A stretch of DNA of 64,000 nucleotides from Bacteroidota bacterium (GTDB taxonomy: Bacteria; Bacteroidota; Bacteroidia; Bacteroidales; F082), in contig JAHLLA010000008.1 in NCBI GenBank assembly GCA_020444415.1, positions 62,001 through 126,000 of the forward strand, read 5' to 3'. A program made the translations under genes and the position numbers. This document shows, in pieces, positions 28,981 through 36,448 of this stretch. Numbering within the stretch: the stretch's first letter is position 1; every line of letters starts with the position of its first letter. The notes beneath the pieces are model-generated. The model did not search any database, was not told the origin of the DNA, and saw only the letters and a list, made by a program, of their open reading frames with translations.

Positions 28981-29846
28981 AACTTTTTTATGGCAGTAGC
29001 AAACCTGTTTTTACCATGGATATCTGTATGAAGTTCACCTTGATGAAATCCATTACTTTCAATTAATTGCAATACATTTTCACCTTGTTGTTCATTGATT
29101 TCAAAATAAACACGGCCGTCAACTTTGAGGTGCGTCTTACAAAATTGGAGTATGGCTTCATAAAACTGAAGTGGATGATCATTTTTAACAAATAGGGCTG
29201 AATGCGGTTCATAATCCAGTACATTAGGCTGCATCAGTTTTTTATCATGTTCCGTAACATAAGGAGGATTGCTTACCACTACATCAAATGGCTCAAGCGA
29301 TTTAAAGGAATCAGGGTTTAAAATGTCAATCTGCAATAAGTCAATAAAAACCTGATGATGCTCGCTGTTTCGTTTAGCAAGTCTTAAAGCTTCCTGCGAA
29401 ATATCAATGGCTGTAATTTTACTATCAGGCAGGTATTTCTTCAAGGCTATGGCAATACATCCACTTCCGGTACCCATATCAATTATTTGCAGGTTTTCTG
29501 ACTTTTCCTTGTCGATAATGAGGTTTACAAATTCTTCAGTTTCTGGTCTTGGAATCAGAACAGACCTGTTAACTTCCAATTCAAGATCAAGAAACAGCGT
29601 ATTCCCGGTGATGTATTGCACCGGTTTATTTGTGAGGAGTTCTTTTACGGCTTTGTGTAATTTTAAGATTTCTGATTCACTTAACCGGATATCAGGATTC
29701 AAGGCCATCGCTACCTTTGAATAACCAAAGAAGGATTCAATCAGTATATCTATTAGCTGCTTGCTCTCATCATGTCCAAATTTCTCAGAAAGTATTTTCA
29801 TATAGTCTGATCTGAGCGTTTTAAGCAGGTTGTTTTTCCACATCAT
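28977..29846 (-). CDS. prmC: Peptide chain release factor N5-glutamine methyltransferase
   Basis: A 289-residue SAM-dependent methyltransferase that methylates the glutamine of the GGQ motif in release factors 1 and 2, raising termination efficiency. An N-terminal helical domain (1-75) is followed by a Rossmann domain with SAM motif DMGTGSGC (123-130) and the catalytic NPPY at 193-196 (SNPPYVTEH). Also visible is PRPETEEF at 99-106, typical of PrmC. Length is normal. Two ATGs are adjacent at the start. Confidence 0.96.
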   Translation of the reverse strand: MMWKNNLLKTLRSDYMKILSEKFGHDESKQLIDILIESFFGYSKVAMALNPDIRLSESEILKLHKAVKELLTNKPVQYITGNTLFLDLELEVNRSVLIPRPETEEFVNLIIDKEKSENLQIIDMGTGSGCIAIALKKYLPDSKITAIDISQEALRLAKRNSEHHQVFIDLLQIDILNPDSFKSLEPFDVVVSNPPYVTEHDKKLMQPNVLDYEPHSALFVKNDHPLQFYEAILQFCKTHLKVDGRVYFEINEQQGENVLQLIESNGFHQGELHTDIHGKNRFATAIKKF

Positions 29847-29886
29847 GAGTGCAATATTAAAGAATTCATCGGTATGCTTAAAATCT

Positions 29887-29894
29887 TATTTTTG
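29887..29894 (+). promoter_or_regulatory. -7 box of the porin gene
   Basis: TATTTTTG, an exact TAnnTTTG match, 22 bp upstream of the porin ATG at 29917. Confidence 0.5.
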
Positions 29895-29916
29895 CTTCTC
29901 AATCTAAAATAATTTG

Positions 29917-31119
29917 ATGAAAAGATTTCTCATTTTATTTCTTTTTACTGTCGTTTTTTTATCTGGTAATGCACAAGATAAAAACAAGTTTACCACTTAT
30001 TGGGATAATGGTTTGCGAATTGATAGTGATGACGGAGATTTTAAAATAAAAATGGGTGGCCGCATTCAGTATGATATCATGTTTATAAACCAGGATGATT
30101 CACTGAACACAAATTATACGGCTGAAAATGGTTCAGAAATAAGAAGAGCAAGGCTATATACGTCCGGGTCTTTATTTAGCAATGTGAAGTTTAAGTTACA
30201 AGTGGATTTTGCGCCTGCCAAAGTGGTTCTTAAAGATATTTATTTAACGATTACTAAGATACCAATTGTCGGAAACTTTCAAGCCGGTAATTTCAAGCAA
30301 CCATTTGGAATGGAGATGCTTACCAGTTCAAACACCATTACTGAAATGGAGCGACCACTCACAAATCAGTTTGATCATGATCGTGATCTTGGAGTAATGC
30401 TGTTTAATGATTATCTGGATGGCCGGATCGCCTGGCAGGCGGGTTATTTTGTTCCTTCGAATAACCTGGGTAAGTATACGGGAGAAAAATACCAAATAAC
30501 GGGAAGGGTTTCTATTTTACCGGTTTATTATACTGACAATGGTTATAAAGTGCTTCATATTGACCTGGCATATTCATATCATTTTGACAATCAGGAGGAA
30601 TCTGCAATTACTGTAAAGCCTGAAGCGCATCTGGCGCCCAGTTATTTAAAATTAAATGTTGATGCGCTAAAAGATCAGCATCAGGTGAACGGGGGATTAG
30701 CGATGATAATAGGGCCATTGGCTTTACAGGGAGCGTACACATTTGCAATTATGAATCCGGCAAACATATCTACACTTAAAGAAAGACAGTATTATTTTGA
30801 TGCTTATTTTGCAACCATTAGTTGGTTTATAACAGGTGAGCATAAAAATTTCAGTCAATCAAGAACAGCATTCGATATGATCAAACCTAAAAAGAATTTA
30901 GGAAAAGGTGGTGCCGGGTCTTTCGAGCTATCCTTAAGATATTCATCCATTGATTTTAATTATTTTGATATTCAAGGCGGAACGCTAAATGATATAACCG
31001 TTGGATTAAACTGGTATGTAAATCCGGCAGTTCGATATACGTTAAATTATATAAATGCGAATGTAAAGAACCTGGGAAGGGCAAATATTCTCCAAATGCG
31101 TTTCCAGGTGGCATTCTAA
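29917..31119 (+). CDS. OprP/OprO-like phosphate-selective porin
   Basis: A 400-residue outer-membrane protein from ATG 29917 (a TTG one codon upstream is in frame). The signal peptide ends near GNAQ (about 19). The mature start (GLRIDSDDGDFKIKMGGRIQ) and the following EIRRARLYTSGSLFSNVKFK are diagnostic of the porin O/P family, as are the GNFKQPFGME segment and strands ending in FQVAF at the C-terminus. In this family the pore passes phosphate or polyphosphate. A PiT transporter lies 1.4 kb upstream, which fits, although prmC lies between on the other strand. Confidence 0.88.
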   Translation: MKRFLILFLFTVVFLSGNAQDKNKFTTYWDNGLRIDSDDGDFKIKMGGRIQYDIMFINQDDSLNTNYTAENGSEIRRARLYTSGSLFSNVKFKLQVDFAPAKVVLKDIYLTITKIPIVGNFQAGNFKQPFGMEMLTSSNTITEMERPLTNQFDHDRDLGVMLFNDYLDGRIAWQAGYFVPSNNLGKYTGEKYQITGRVSILPVYYTDNGYKVLHIDLAYSYHFDNQEESAITVKPEAHLAPSYLKLNVDALKDQHQVNGGLAMIIGPLALQGAYTFAIMNPANISTLKERQYYFDAYFATISWFITGEHKNFSQSRTAFDMIKPKKNLGKGGAGSFELSLRYSSIDFNYFDIQGGTLNDITVGLNWYVNPAVRYTLNYINANVKNLGRANILQMRFQVAF

Positions 31120-31128
31120 CATCTCAAA

Positions 31129-31665
31129 ATGATGAGCAATCTGGTTTATATAATCAAAGGTAGACAGGGGGCAGGTAAAACTACTTTTCTGGATCATTTA
31201 GTAAGAGTACTGCATAGTAAGAGAATAAAAGTAGGTGGGTTTTTTGCTGAAGGATTGTGGAAAGAAGATAAAAGATTTGGATTCAATCTCATCAGAATTA
31301 CAGATAAAACTTCAATTTCATTATGTACGAAAGATCCTGATCCTGATCATATAAAATTAGGAAACTTTTATTTTAATCCGGATGCTATAAAAATGGGCAA
31401 TGAAATTCTTCAACATGATCAAAAAAAAGCTGACGTAATAATACTTGATGAGATTGGAATTTTCGAACTCCAGGAAAAAGTGTGGTTCAATTCATTTATG
31501 CAATTGTTGGAAACCTGCCCAAAACCTTTGATCATAACAGTTAGAGAGAAGATCGTAGATGAGGTTGTCAAAAAATTCGGCCTGCAGCATGTTGTGGTCT
31601 TTCATGTTCATGATCGTGTTTCGCAAGTAACTGAATCCATTCTTTCCGGATTGAATAAAAAGTAA
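31129..31665 (+). CDS. THEP1-like nucleoside-triphosphatase
   Basis: A 178-residue P-loop protein. Walker A is GRQGAGKTT (11-19) and Walker B DVIILDEIG (102-110) with the adjacent acidic pair Asp107-Glu108. After the P-loop the GGFFAEG segment (36-42) resembles the GF.T.E region of the NTPase_1/THEP1 family. Such proteins hydrolyse NTPs in vitro, and their cellular job is unclear. It starts 9 bp after the porin stop and is probably cotranscribed. I cannot tell why a porin and an NTPase are paired. Confidence 0.75.
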   Translation: MMSNLVYIIKGRQGAGKTTFLDHLVRVLHSKRIKVGGFFAEGLWKEDKRFGFNLIRITDKTSISLCTKDPDPDHIKLGNFYFNPDAIKMGNEILQHDQKKADVIILDEIGIFELQEKVWFNSFMQLLETCPKPLIITVREKIVDEVVKKFGLQHVVVFHVHDRVSQVTESILSGLNKK

Positions 31666-31714
31666 GACAACCCATATTCAGGGTTAATTCATTTAAAAGA
31701 AGCAATTTTCAATG

Positions 31715-31722
31715 TACTTTTG
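31715..31722 (+). promoter_or_regulatory. -7 box that decides the start of the barrel gene
   Basis: TACTTTTG, exact consensus, lies just after an upstream in-frame ATG (31712). The true start should therefore be 31736 or 31742. A TTTA at about 31692-31695 could be a weak -33 box. Confidence 0.55.
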
Positions 31723-31735
31723 CGTTCAGCAACAT

Positions 31736-32461
31736 ATGACCATGCGATTAAAAAATATAACAGCATTTATCATTCTTATCCTTCTATTTTTTGGGCTCTC
31801 AGGTGTGGTCAGCGCTCAGATTATCAAAGGTGAAGCCATCATGGGTATGAACCTGTCGCAGGTGGATGGTGATGAGGTATTCGGTTTTAAAAAAGTAGGT
31901 GCCAACGTGGGGGCAGGGGTGATGATCCCGTTCGGTAAAAGAGGTCGTTGGGATGCTTCGTTCGAAGCACTTTATACGCAAAAAGGCTCCAATCAGAAAC
32001 AGCAGTATTATGACTCTACACTCATTGTTTGTACAGGTGATTCTACTATTGTTACGGGTCAATATAAATTGAACCTGAATTATGTTGAAATTCCGGTTAT
32101 GGTGATGTTTACCGATAAGGAATTTATTTCATTCGGGGCAGGTTTTTCCTGGTCACGATTGGTGGGTGTAAAAGAATATGAGCATGGAGAGTTGGTGGAG
32201 ACAACTACTTTAAATAGCGGAGTTTATAATAAGAATGATTTTTCTATCCTCGCTGATTTTAGAATCCGGGTATATAAATCTTTGAAGTTTAATGTACGTT
32301 ATCAATACAGTTTGGCAAAAATCCGGACGCGTGATTTCTTAGATTTGAACTGTAATACTAAGACCCGGGATCAATACAATAATGTGATTACCTTCAGGTT
32401 GATATGGGTGTTTAACGAAGCACAAAGCCGGAAAAACTTTGCAAACATACCCAGTCAATAG
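31736..32461 (+). CDS. PorT-family-like outer-membrane beta-barrel protein
   Basis: About 241 residues from ATG 31736 (ATG 31742 is equally possible). Signal peptide: MRLKNITAFIILILLFFGLS ending near VSAQ. The mature protein opens with IIKGEAIMGMNLSQVDGDE and consists of alternating strands with glycine/aromatic turns, the pattern of eight-stranded 'outer membrane protein beta-barrel' (PorT-like) families common in Bacteroidota. Function is unknown. The gene has its own promoter box and converges on the amidotransferase gene, whose stop is directly adjacent. Confidence 0.75.
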   Translation: MTMRLKNITAFIILILLFFGLSGVVSAQIIKGEAIMGMNLSQVDGDEVFGFKKVGANVGAGVMIPFGKRGRWDASFEALYTQKGSNQKQQYYDSTLIVCTGDSTIVTGQYKLNLNYVEIPVMVMFTDKEFISFGAGFSWSRLVGVKEYEHGELVETTTLNSGVYNKNDFSILADFRIRVYKSLKFNVRYQYSLAKIRTRDFLDLNCNTKTRDQYNNVITFRLIWVFNEAQSRKNFANIPSQ

Positions 32462-33241
32462 TTACTTATATTTTTGATATTCAGTTGCTTCACGCAGAAA
32501 TTCAACGGCCAGGTTTTTGGCCAGTGGATGTATTTTATCCATTCTTTCCGGATGCCACTGAACAGCCATCAGAAAACCTTTTCCTTTATTATTTTTCCAT
32601 TGAATGGATTCGGGTAGGCTATCCATCGCATAAGAAGTGATTATCAATTCATTTCCCAGTTTGTCAATTCCCTGGTGGTGATTGCTGTTTACCTGTGCTG
32701 AATGAACCCCGCTTATCATAAAAAGTTGAGAAGTTGTATCCAAAGTCACATCGTGGTAACAATTTTGCCATTCTTTCTGGCGATGAATTACAATGGTATC
32801 AAAATCGTCAGGAATATCAATAATAAGTGTTCCACCTAAAGCTACATTCAATATTTGAAGGCCACGACAAACACCAAAAACCGGCATATTGATATTGAAA
32901 GCATGTCCGATTAATGCCAGTTCAAGGCTATCCCTGTATCGATCAAATGTTCCGCATTTGGCGGTGTCAGATATTTTACCATAATAATCAGGATATACAT
33001 CTTCGCCACCGGTAACCAGAAGCCCGTCGCAGTTATCCAATATTTTCAGCGCCGAATCGATATGCAGTCCATATAAATCAACCCATACAGCATTCTCTCC
33101 ATTTCTTTCAACCCATGATGAGTAATTGTCATTTGTTTTTGAAATGGCAATTTTTATTGTTTCAGGTTCCTTTTCTAAGCATGAAAATAAACTAATGGCA
33201 ATGAAAGCAATGAAAATAAGGGGGTAAGGTATTTTTCGCAT
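32462..33241 (-). CDS. Class I glutamine amidotransferase-like (PuuD family) lipoprotein
   Basis: A 259-residue protein. A lipoprotein signal ends in LFSC (Cys21), placing it outside the cytoplasm. The rest is a class I amidotransferase fold with the full triad: Cys125 in FGVCRGLQ, His230 and Glu232 in QWHPE. TGGEDVYP (77-84) is typical of gamma-glutamyl-GABA hydrolases (PuuD). PuuD itself is cytoplasmic, so a lipid-anchored version must act on extracytoplasmic gamma-glutamyl compounds or related amides; this is inference. Follows trmN6 by 17 bp on the same strand, so it is probably the last gene of the rimM operon. Confidence 0.85.
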   Translation of the reverse strand: MRKIPYPLIFIAFIAISLFSCLEKEPETIKIAISKTNDNYSSWVERNGENAVWVDLYGLHIDSALKILDNCDGLLVTGGEDVYPDYYGKISDTAKCGTFDRYRDSLELALIGHAFNINMPVFGVCRGLQILNVALGGTLIIDIPDDFDTIVIHRQKEWQNCYHDVTLDTTSQLFMISGVHSAQVNSNHHQGIDKLGNELIITSYAMDSLPESIQWKNNKGKGFLMAVQWHPERMDKIHPLAKNLAVEFLREATEYQKYK

Positions 33242-33258
33242 GGAATAAAAATAGTAGA

Positions 33259-33984
33259 TTAATCGAAGCCAATTAAAAAATCTTTGAAGAACTGTATGTA
33301 TTGATGCGTAAATGTGCCATCTGTTTCCCTGATCACGAAAGCTTCGCTCTGTAATGCGTGTGTATTAAACGATAATTCCAGGTTAATCCTGTTGGGAGGC
33401 AGCCCTCTTTTCGGAACGATCAGCAGTTGACGATTAACATGCAGGTTATAATTTTGAGCGATTTGAATAAAAATTTTGCTTTCTTCGTATGGCAGTACAA
33501 GGCATAATCGACCATCATTGTTCAATAAAGCTGATGTTCCTTGGCAAAGACCTTTATAATTCAAACGGTCCCCATGCCGGGCATCGTTCCTTTTTTTTTC
33601 CCTGGCACGCATATCGTTGATAAAAAAGGGAGGGTTTGAAATAATGAGGTCATATTTTTGATCAGCGACTGTAACAAAATGGTTAAAATCATCATGAATG
33701 GTATAAAGTCTTTTGCGGAAAGCGGTGTTAGAAAAATTTTCAGTAGCTTCTTTAAAAGATAACTCATCCAGTTCAACGGCATCTACCAGAGCGTTGGAGC
33801 GCGCTGCGGTAAGTAAAGCTAAAATACCACAACCAGTGCCTACATCTAAAATTCGGGTGGCTCCGTCTACATCCGTCCAAATACCTAGCAAAAGCGCGTC
33901 AGTACCTACTTTCATGGAAGACTGATGATGGAATAAGCTGAATTGCTTCAGATGAAACGGTCGTGTATCCGATTTTTTCGACAT
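33259..33984 (-). CDS. trmN6: tRNA1(Val) (adenine(37)-N6)-methyltransferase, TrmN6/YfiC family
   Basis: A 241-residue SAM methyltransferase: FHLKQFSLFHHQSSMKVGTD (10-29), SAM-binding ILDVGTGCG (45-53), acidic ELDELSF, and catalytic NPPF at 117-120. This combination marks the YfiC/TrmN6 family that methylates A37 of tRNA-Val. Specificity is assigned by family. Its ATG shares one base with the rimM stop (TAATG), so the two are translationally coupled. Confidence 0.9.
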   Translation of the reverse strand: MSKKSDTRPFHLKQFSLFHHQSSMKVGTDALLLGIWTDVDGATRILDVGTGCGILALLTAARSNALVDAVELDELSFKEATENFSNTAFRKRLYTIHDDFNHFVTVADQKYDLIISNPPFFINDMRAREKKRNDARHGDRLNYKGLCQGTSALLNNDGRLCLVLPYEESKIFIQIAQNYNLHVNRQLLIVPKRGLPPNRINLELSFNTHALQSEAFVIRETDGTFTHQYIQFFKDFLIGFD

Positions 33985-34511
33985 TATTTGTTGAGGTAAA
34001 TATCAATCAGGCCATCAGGTGCTTCAATATGAATTTCTTTTTTTTCACGATCCACTTTCTGAATGATGTTGCCAAAAATGGGGATCAGGACTTCCTTTTG
34101 GTCATGGAAAACCTGCATCACTGCCTGGTTAGGATATTCCAGTATCTCAGAAATAGGACCAATATCGCCAAATGATGTATCAATAACTTGAAATCCGATG
34201 ACTTCGTGGAAATAAAATTTATTTCCGGTACGCTCAGGAAGTTCAGAAAGGGGAAGGTACATCTCTTTTTGTTGCAGTAATTCAGCTTTTTCAAGTTTGT
34301 CAACATCCTGAAAAGTAATAATTGCTTTGTTATTTAACACCTGGATGTGGTTAATAAAATAAGGTACCAGTCCGCTGTTAAAATTCACAAATACCATTTT
34401 TAAATTGTTGTATTCGCTGGGCTCATCCACATCGAGAAATGCGTTGAGTTTGCCATCAAAACCGTGAGGTTTAAGAACCCGGCCTAAAAAGAAATAATCA
34501 TCAAATTCCAT
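33984..34511 (-). CDS. rimM: 16S rRNA maturation factor RimM
   Basis: A 175-residue protein from ATG 34511; a TTG nine bases upstream is in frame but unlikely. The N-terminal RimM barrel has FFLGRVLKPHGFDGKLNAFL, and the C-terminal PRC-barrel half contains FYFHEVIGFQV and DIGPISEILEYPNQ. RimM assists assembly of the 30S head and binds S19. In many bacteria it lies in rpsP-rimM-trmD. Here rpsP is upstream but a strong terminator and a separate -7 box lie between, and trmN6 follows instead of trmD. Confidence 0.95.
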   Translation of the reverse strand: MEFDDYFFLGRVLKPHGFDGKLNAFLDVDEPSEYNNLKMVFVNFNSGLVPYFINHIQVLNNKAIITFQDVDKLEKAELLQQKEMYLPLSELPERTGNKFYFHEVIGFQVIDTSFGDIGPISEILEYPNQAVMQVFHDQKEVLIPIFGNIIQKVDREKKEIHIEAPDGLIDIYLNK

Positions 34512-34528
34512 GGGACACAATTATTTTA

Positions 34529-34536
34529 CAAATTTA
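34529..34536 (-). promoter_or_regulatory. -7 box of the rimM operon
   Basis: TAAATTTG on the minus strand, exact TAnnTTTG, 17 bp upstream of the rimM ATG and downstream of the rpsP terminator. Confidence 0.5.
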
Positions 34537-34560
34537 GAACAATAATGGATTTGATAAAAT

Positions 34561-34586
34561 AAAAAAGACCCGGTAAAAAACGGGCC
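34561..34586 (-). terminator. Rho-independent terminator between rpsP and rimM
   Basis: On the minus strand GGCCCG and CGGGTC pair around an 8-nt loop (one G-U), followed by six T and more A/T. It lies 30 bp past the rpsP stop. Confidence 0.75.
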
Positions 34587-34616
34587 TTTAGAATGTTAGA
34601 TAAATGAATTTGTTAT

Positions 34617-35540
34617 TTATTCTTTATCTTTCTTTTTGTCATCTGCATCCTTCTCCTCTTTCTTCTCCTCAGCCTCAGCCTCATCCTTTTTCTCCGCTTT
34701 CTCTTCTTCCTTCTCTAGAGTCTTCTCCTCTTCTTTCACCTCGGCCTTCTCTTCATCTTTCTTCTCTTCTTCCTTCGCCTCAGCCTTTTCCTCTTCCTTC
34801 ACCTCTTCTTTCGCCTCAACTTTCTTTTCTTCTTCCTTAGCCTCAGTCTTCGCCTCAGCCTTTTCCTCTTCCTTCACCTCTTCTTTCGCCTCAACTTTCT
34901 TTTCTTCTTCCTTAGCCTCAGTCTTCACCTCAACCTTTTCCTCTTCCTTCGCCTCAGCCTTTTCTTCCACTTTCTCAGCAACAGCTTCCTTGGTAAGCAT
35001 TTCTTCTTCTTCAGCGTTCACCACTTCATCTGTTACTTCTTCTGCAGAAGCTTGTGATTCTTTTACTTCGGCTTCAACAGCAGCAGCTCTTTTTTTAGCC
35101 AATTCAGCCTCGCGGGCTTCCTTAATTTTTGTTTCAGCTTCAAGTGCAGCTTTCTTTTCAGAACGGCTTTTTTCAGCCAATCCGCTTCGTTTAGCTTCAA
35201 TTTTAGCTTCTTTTTCTTTGAGCCAGGCTTGGAATTTAACTTCCACTTCTGCTTCGGTTAATGCACCTTTTTTCAACCCTTTTACCAGGTGATGTTTGTA
35301 TAAAACACCTTTGAACGAAAGAATACTTTTAACTGTATCAGAAGGCTGAGCGCCTTTTTGCAGCCAATCCAAAGCCTTATCAAAATTTAAAATAATTTCG
35401 GCTGGATTTGGGATGGGATTGTATGTACCTATCTTCTCAATAAAACGCCCGTCTCGTGGTGCACGACCATCCGCAATTACGATATGATAAAAAGGCATTC
35501 CCTTTTTACCATGCCGTTGCAATCTCATCATAGTTGGCAT
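34617..35540 (-). CDS. rpsP: 30S ribosomal protein S16 with long Glu/Lys-rich tail
   Basis: A 307-residue protein, far longer than the roughly 80-residue E. coli S16. Residues 3-85 are S16: [37 protein letters not shown], and [18 protein letters not shown]. Residues 86-135 form a charged helical segment common in Bacteroidota S16. From about 185 to the end there is an almost pure Glu/Lys/Ala/Val low-complexity tail built from 25-residue repeats, coded by 75-bp tandem DNA repeats (34778-34927). The reading frame stays intact throughout, so the tail is translated. Its role is unknown; disordered or single-helix structure is likely. Confidence 0.93.
   Translation of the reverse strand: MPTMMRLQRHGKKGMPFYHIVIADGRAPRDGRFIEKIGTYNPIPNPAEIILNFDKALDWLQKGAQPSDTVKSILSFKGVLYKHHLVKGLKKGALTEAEVEVKFQAWLKEKEAKIEAKRSGLAEKSRSEKKAALEAETKIKEAREAELAKKRAAAVEAEVKESQASAEEVTDEVVNAEEEEMLTKEAVAEKVEEKAEAKEEEKVEVKTEAKEEEKKVEAKEEVKEEEKAEAKTEAKEEEKKVEAKEEVKEEEKAEAKEEEKKDEEKAEVKEEEKTLEKEEEKAEKKDEAEAEEKKEEKDADDKKKDKE
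34778..34950 (-). repeat. 75-bp tandem repeats inside rpsP
   Basis: Two nearly identical 75-bp units (34778-34852 and 34853-34927; they differ at their last base) are followed by a partial third. The period is 25 codons, so copy-number change keeps the frame. Each unit encodes an E/K-rich block containing [12 protein letters not shown]. Confidence 0.9.
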
Positions 35541-35643
35541 AACTAATTAATTTTTAAGTGAATAAATACGATTCTAAAATCGGGCTGCAAATATCCGATT
35601 ATTTTTTGAGATATAAAACTATTTTATCTGAAAAAGACCAAAT

Positions 35644-36288
35644 CTAATGCACAAAACGATCTTTAATGGTCTCATTCACACTCAGAATGGTCACCGTGTA
35701 CAACAGCCGATGACTTGGATTTGAAAAATCAAGTTGGTCATAATCCCTTAATACCATCCCATAACAAGTTGGAGAGATCGTCCCCGACTCCATCATATTC
35801 GTGTAATATTTGCTTATAAAAGGATGCTCATCCGACATGGTTTCCAATAACCCGGCAAACTGGCCGTTGATATTTATTGTTACATAATATGGAAAATACT
35901 TTTTAACCCGTCTTTTTACATCCATGCTAAAGTATTCAATGGTGTCGCCCACGTGAAATATCTCTTCCAATTCATTTTCAGGCAGCTTTTCAAATAATTG
36001 CCTTCTTACAATCGCATTAATACCTGATTGGCTGAAATCACCTTTGCTCAATATCATAGGGCATACAGAATCCATGAAGTGTAAATAGGCCAGGTCTGTT
36101 ACATCGATGTCTGGTGTATTGGCATTAACGATTGAATCCTGGAAAGCTACGATGGCTGAAAAGGCACTGTTGTCTTCCATATCTATGTGGTCACCTGGCT
36201 TTTCCTGGCAGGCGTTTAAAAAAAATAAAATGAGGATGCAGAAAGAATAAAAAATAGGCATTCCTGATCGTTTTAACATGTATATCAT
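35644..36288 (-). CDS. Hypothetical lipoprotein
   Basis: A 214-residue protein I do not recognise. The signal sequence (FYSFCILILFFLNAC) ends in a lipobox with Cys at about residue 27. A downstream ATG (36279) would shorten the N-region by three residues. The mature part is mixed alpha/beta, with DSVCPMILSKGDF, a charged DVKRRVKKYFPYYVTI strand and GMVLRDYDQLDF. Only two cysteines remain in the mature chain. It stands alone between rpsP and dnaE, with a TAACTTTG -7 box on the minus strand at 36340-36347. No function can be proposed. Confidence 0.75.
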   Translation of the reverse strand: MIYMLKRSGMPIFYSFCILILFFLNACQEKPGDHIDMEDNSAFSAIVAFQDSIVNANTPDIDVTDLAYLHFMDSVCPMILSKGDFSQSGINAIVRRQLFEKLPENELEEIFHVGDTIEYFSMDVKRRVKKYFPYYVTININGQFAGLLETMSDEHPFISKYYTNMMESGTISPTCYGMVLRDYDQLDFSNPSHRLLYTVTILSVNETIKDRFVH

Positions 36289-36339
36289 TCTATGATCTTT
36301 TTAAGTTAGCTGAGTTCCAATTCGTTTAAAAAAACGTTT

Positions 36340-36347
36340 CAAAGTTA
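36340..36347 (-). promoter_or_regulatory. -7 box of the hypothetical lipoprotein gene
   Basis: TAACTTTG on the minus strand, exact TAnnTTTG, 52 bp upstream of the ATG and just upstream of the divergent dnaE promoter. Confidence 0.4.
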
Positions 36348-36355
36348 TCAACAAA

Positions 36356-36387
36356 TTTGAATCTGAGAGGCTATTTGATTAATTTTG
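36356..36387 (+). promoter_or_regulatory. dnaE promoter (-33 TTTG, -7 TAATTTTG)
   Basis: TTTG (36356-36359), a 20-bp spacer and TAATTTTG (36380-36387) match both Bacteroidota housekeeping promoter boxes. The ATG lies 61 bp downstream. Confidence 0.7.
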
Positions 36388-36448
36388 TTTCATCCTCCTG
36401 TGGTTAATTAAATAGCTTAATATCAATCAAATAAATAAAGTTTAGTTC

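Noticed and set aside
34604-35292. Long serine/leucine/proline-rich open frames on the plus strand
   Set aside because: They are antisense shadows of the Glu/Lys-rich repeat tail of S16; the composition (Ser/Phe/Ala runs) is that expected from reversed GAA/AAG codons.
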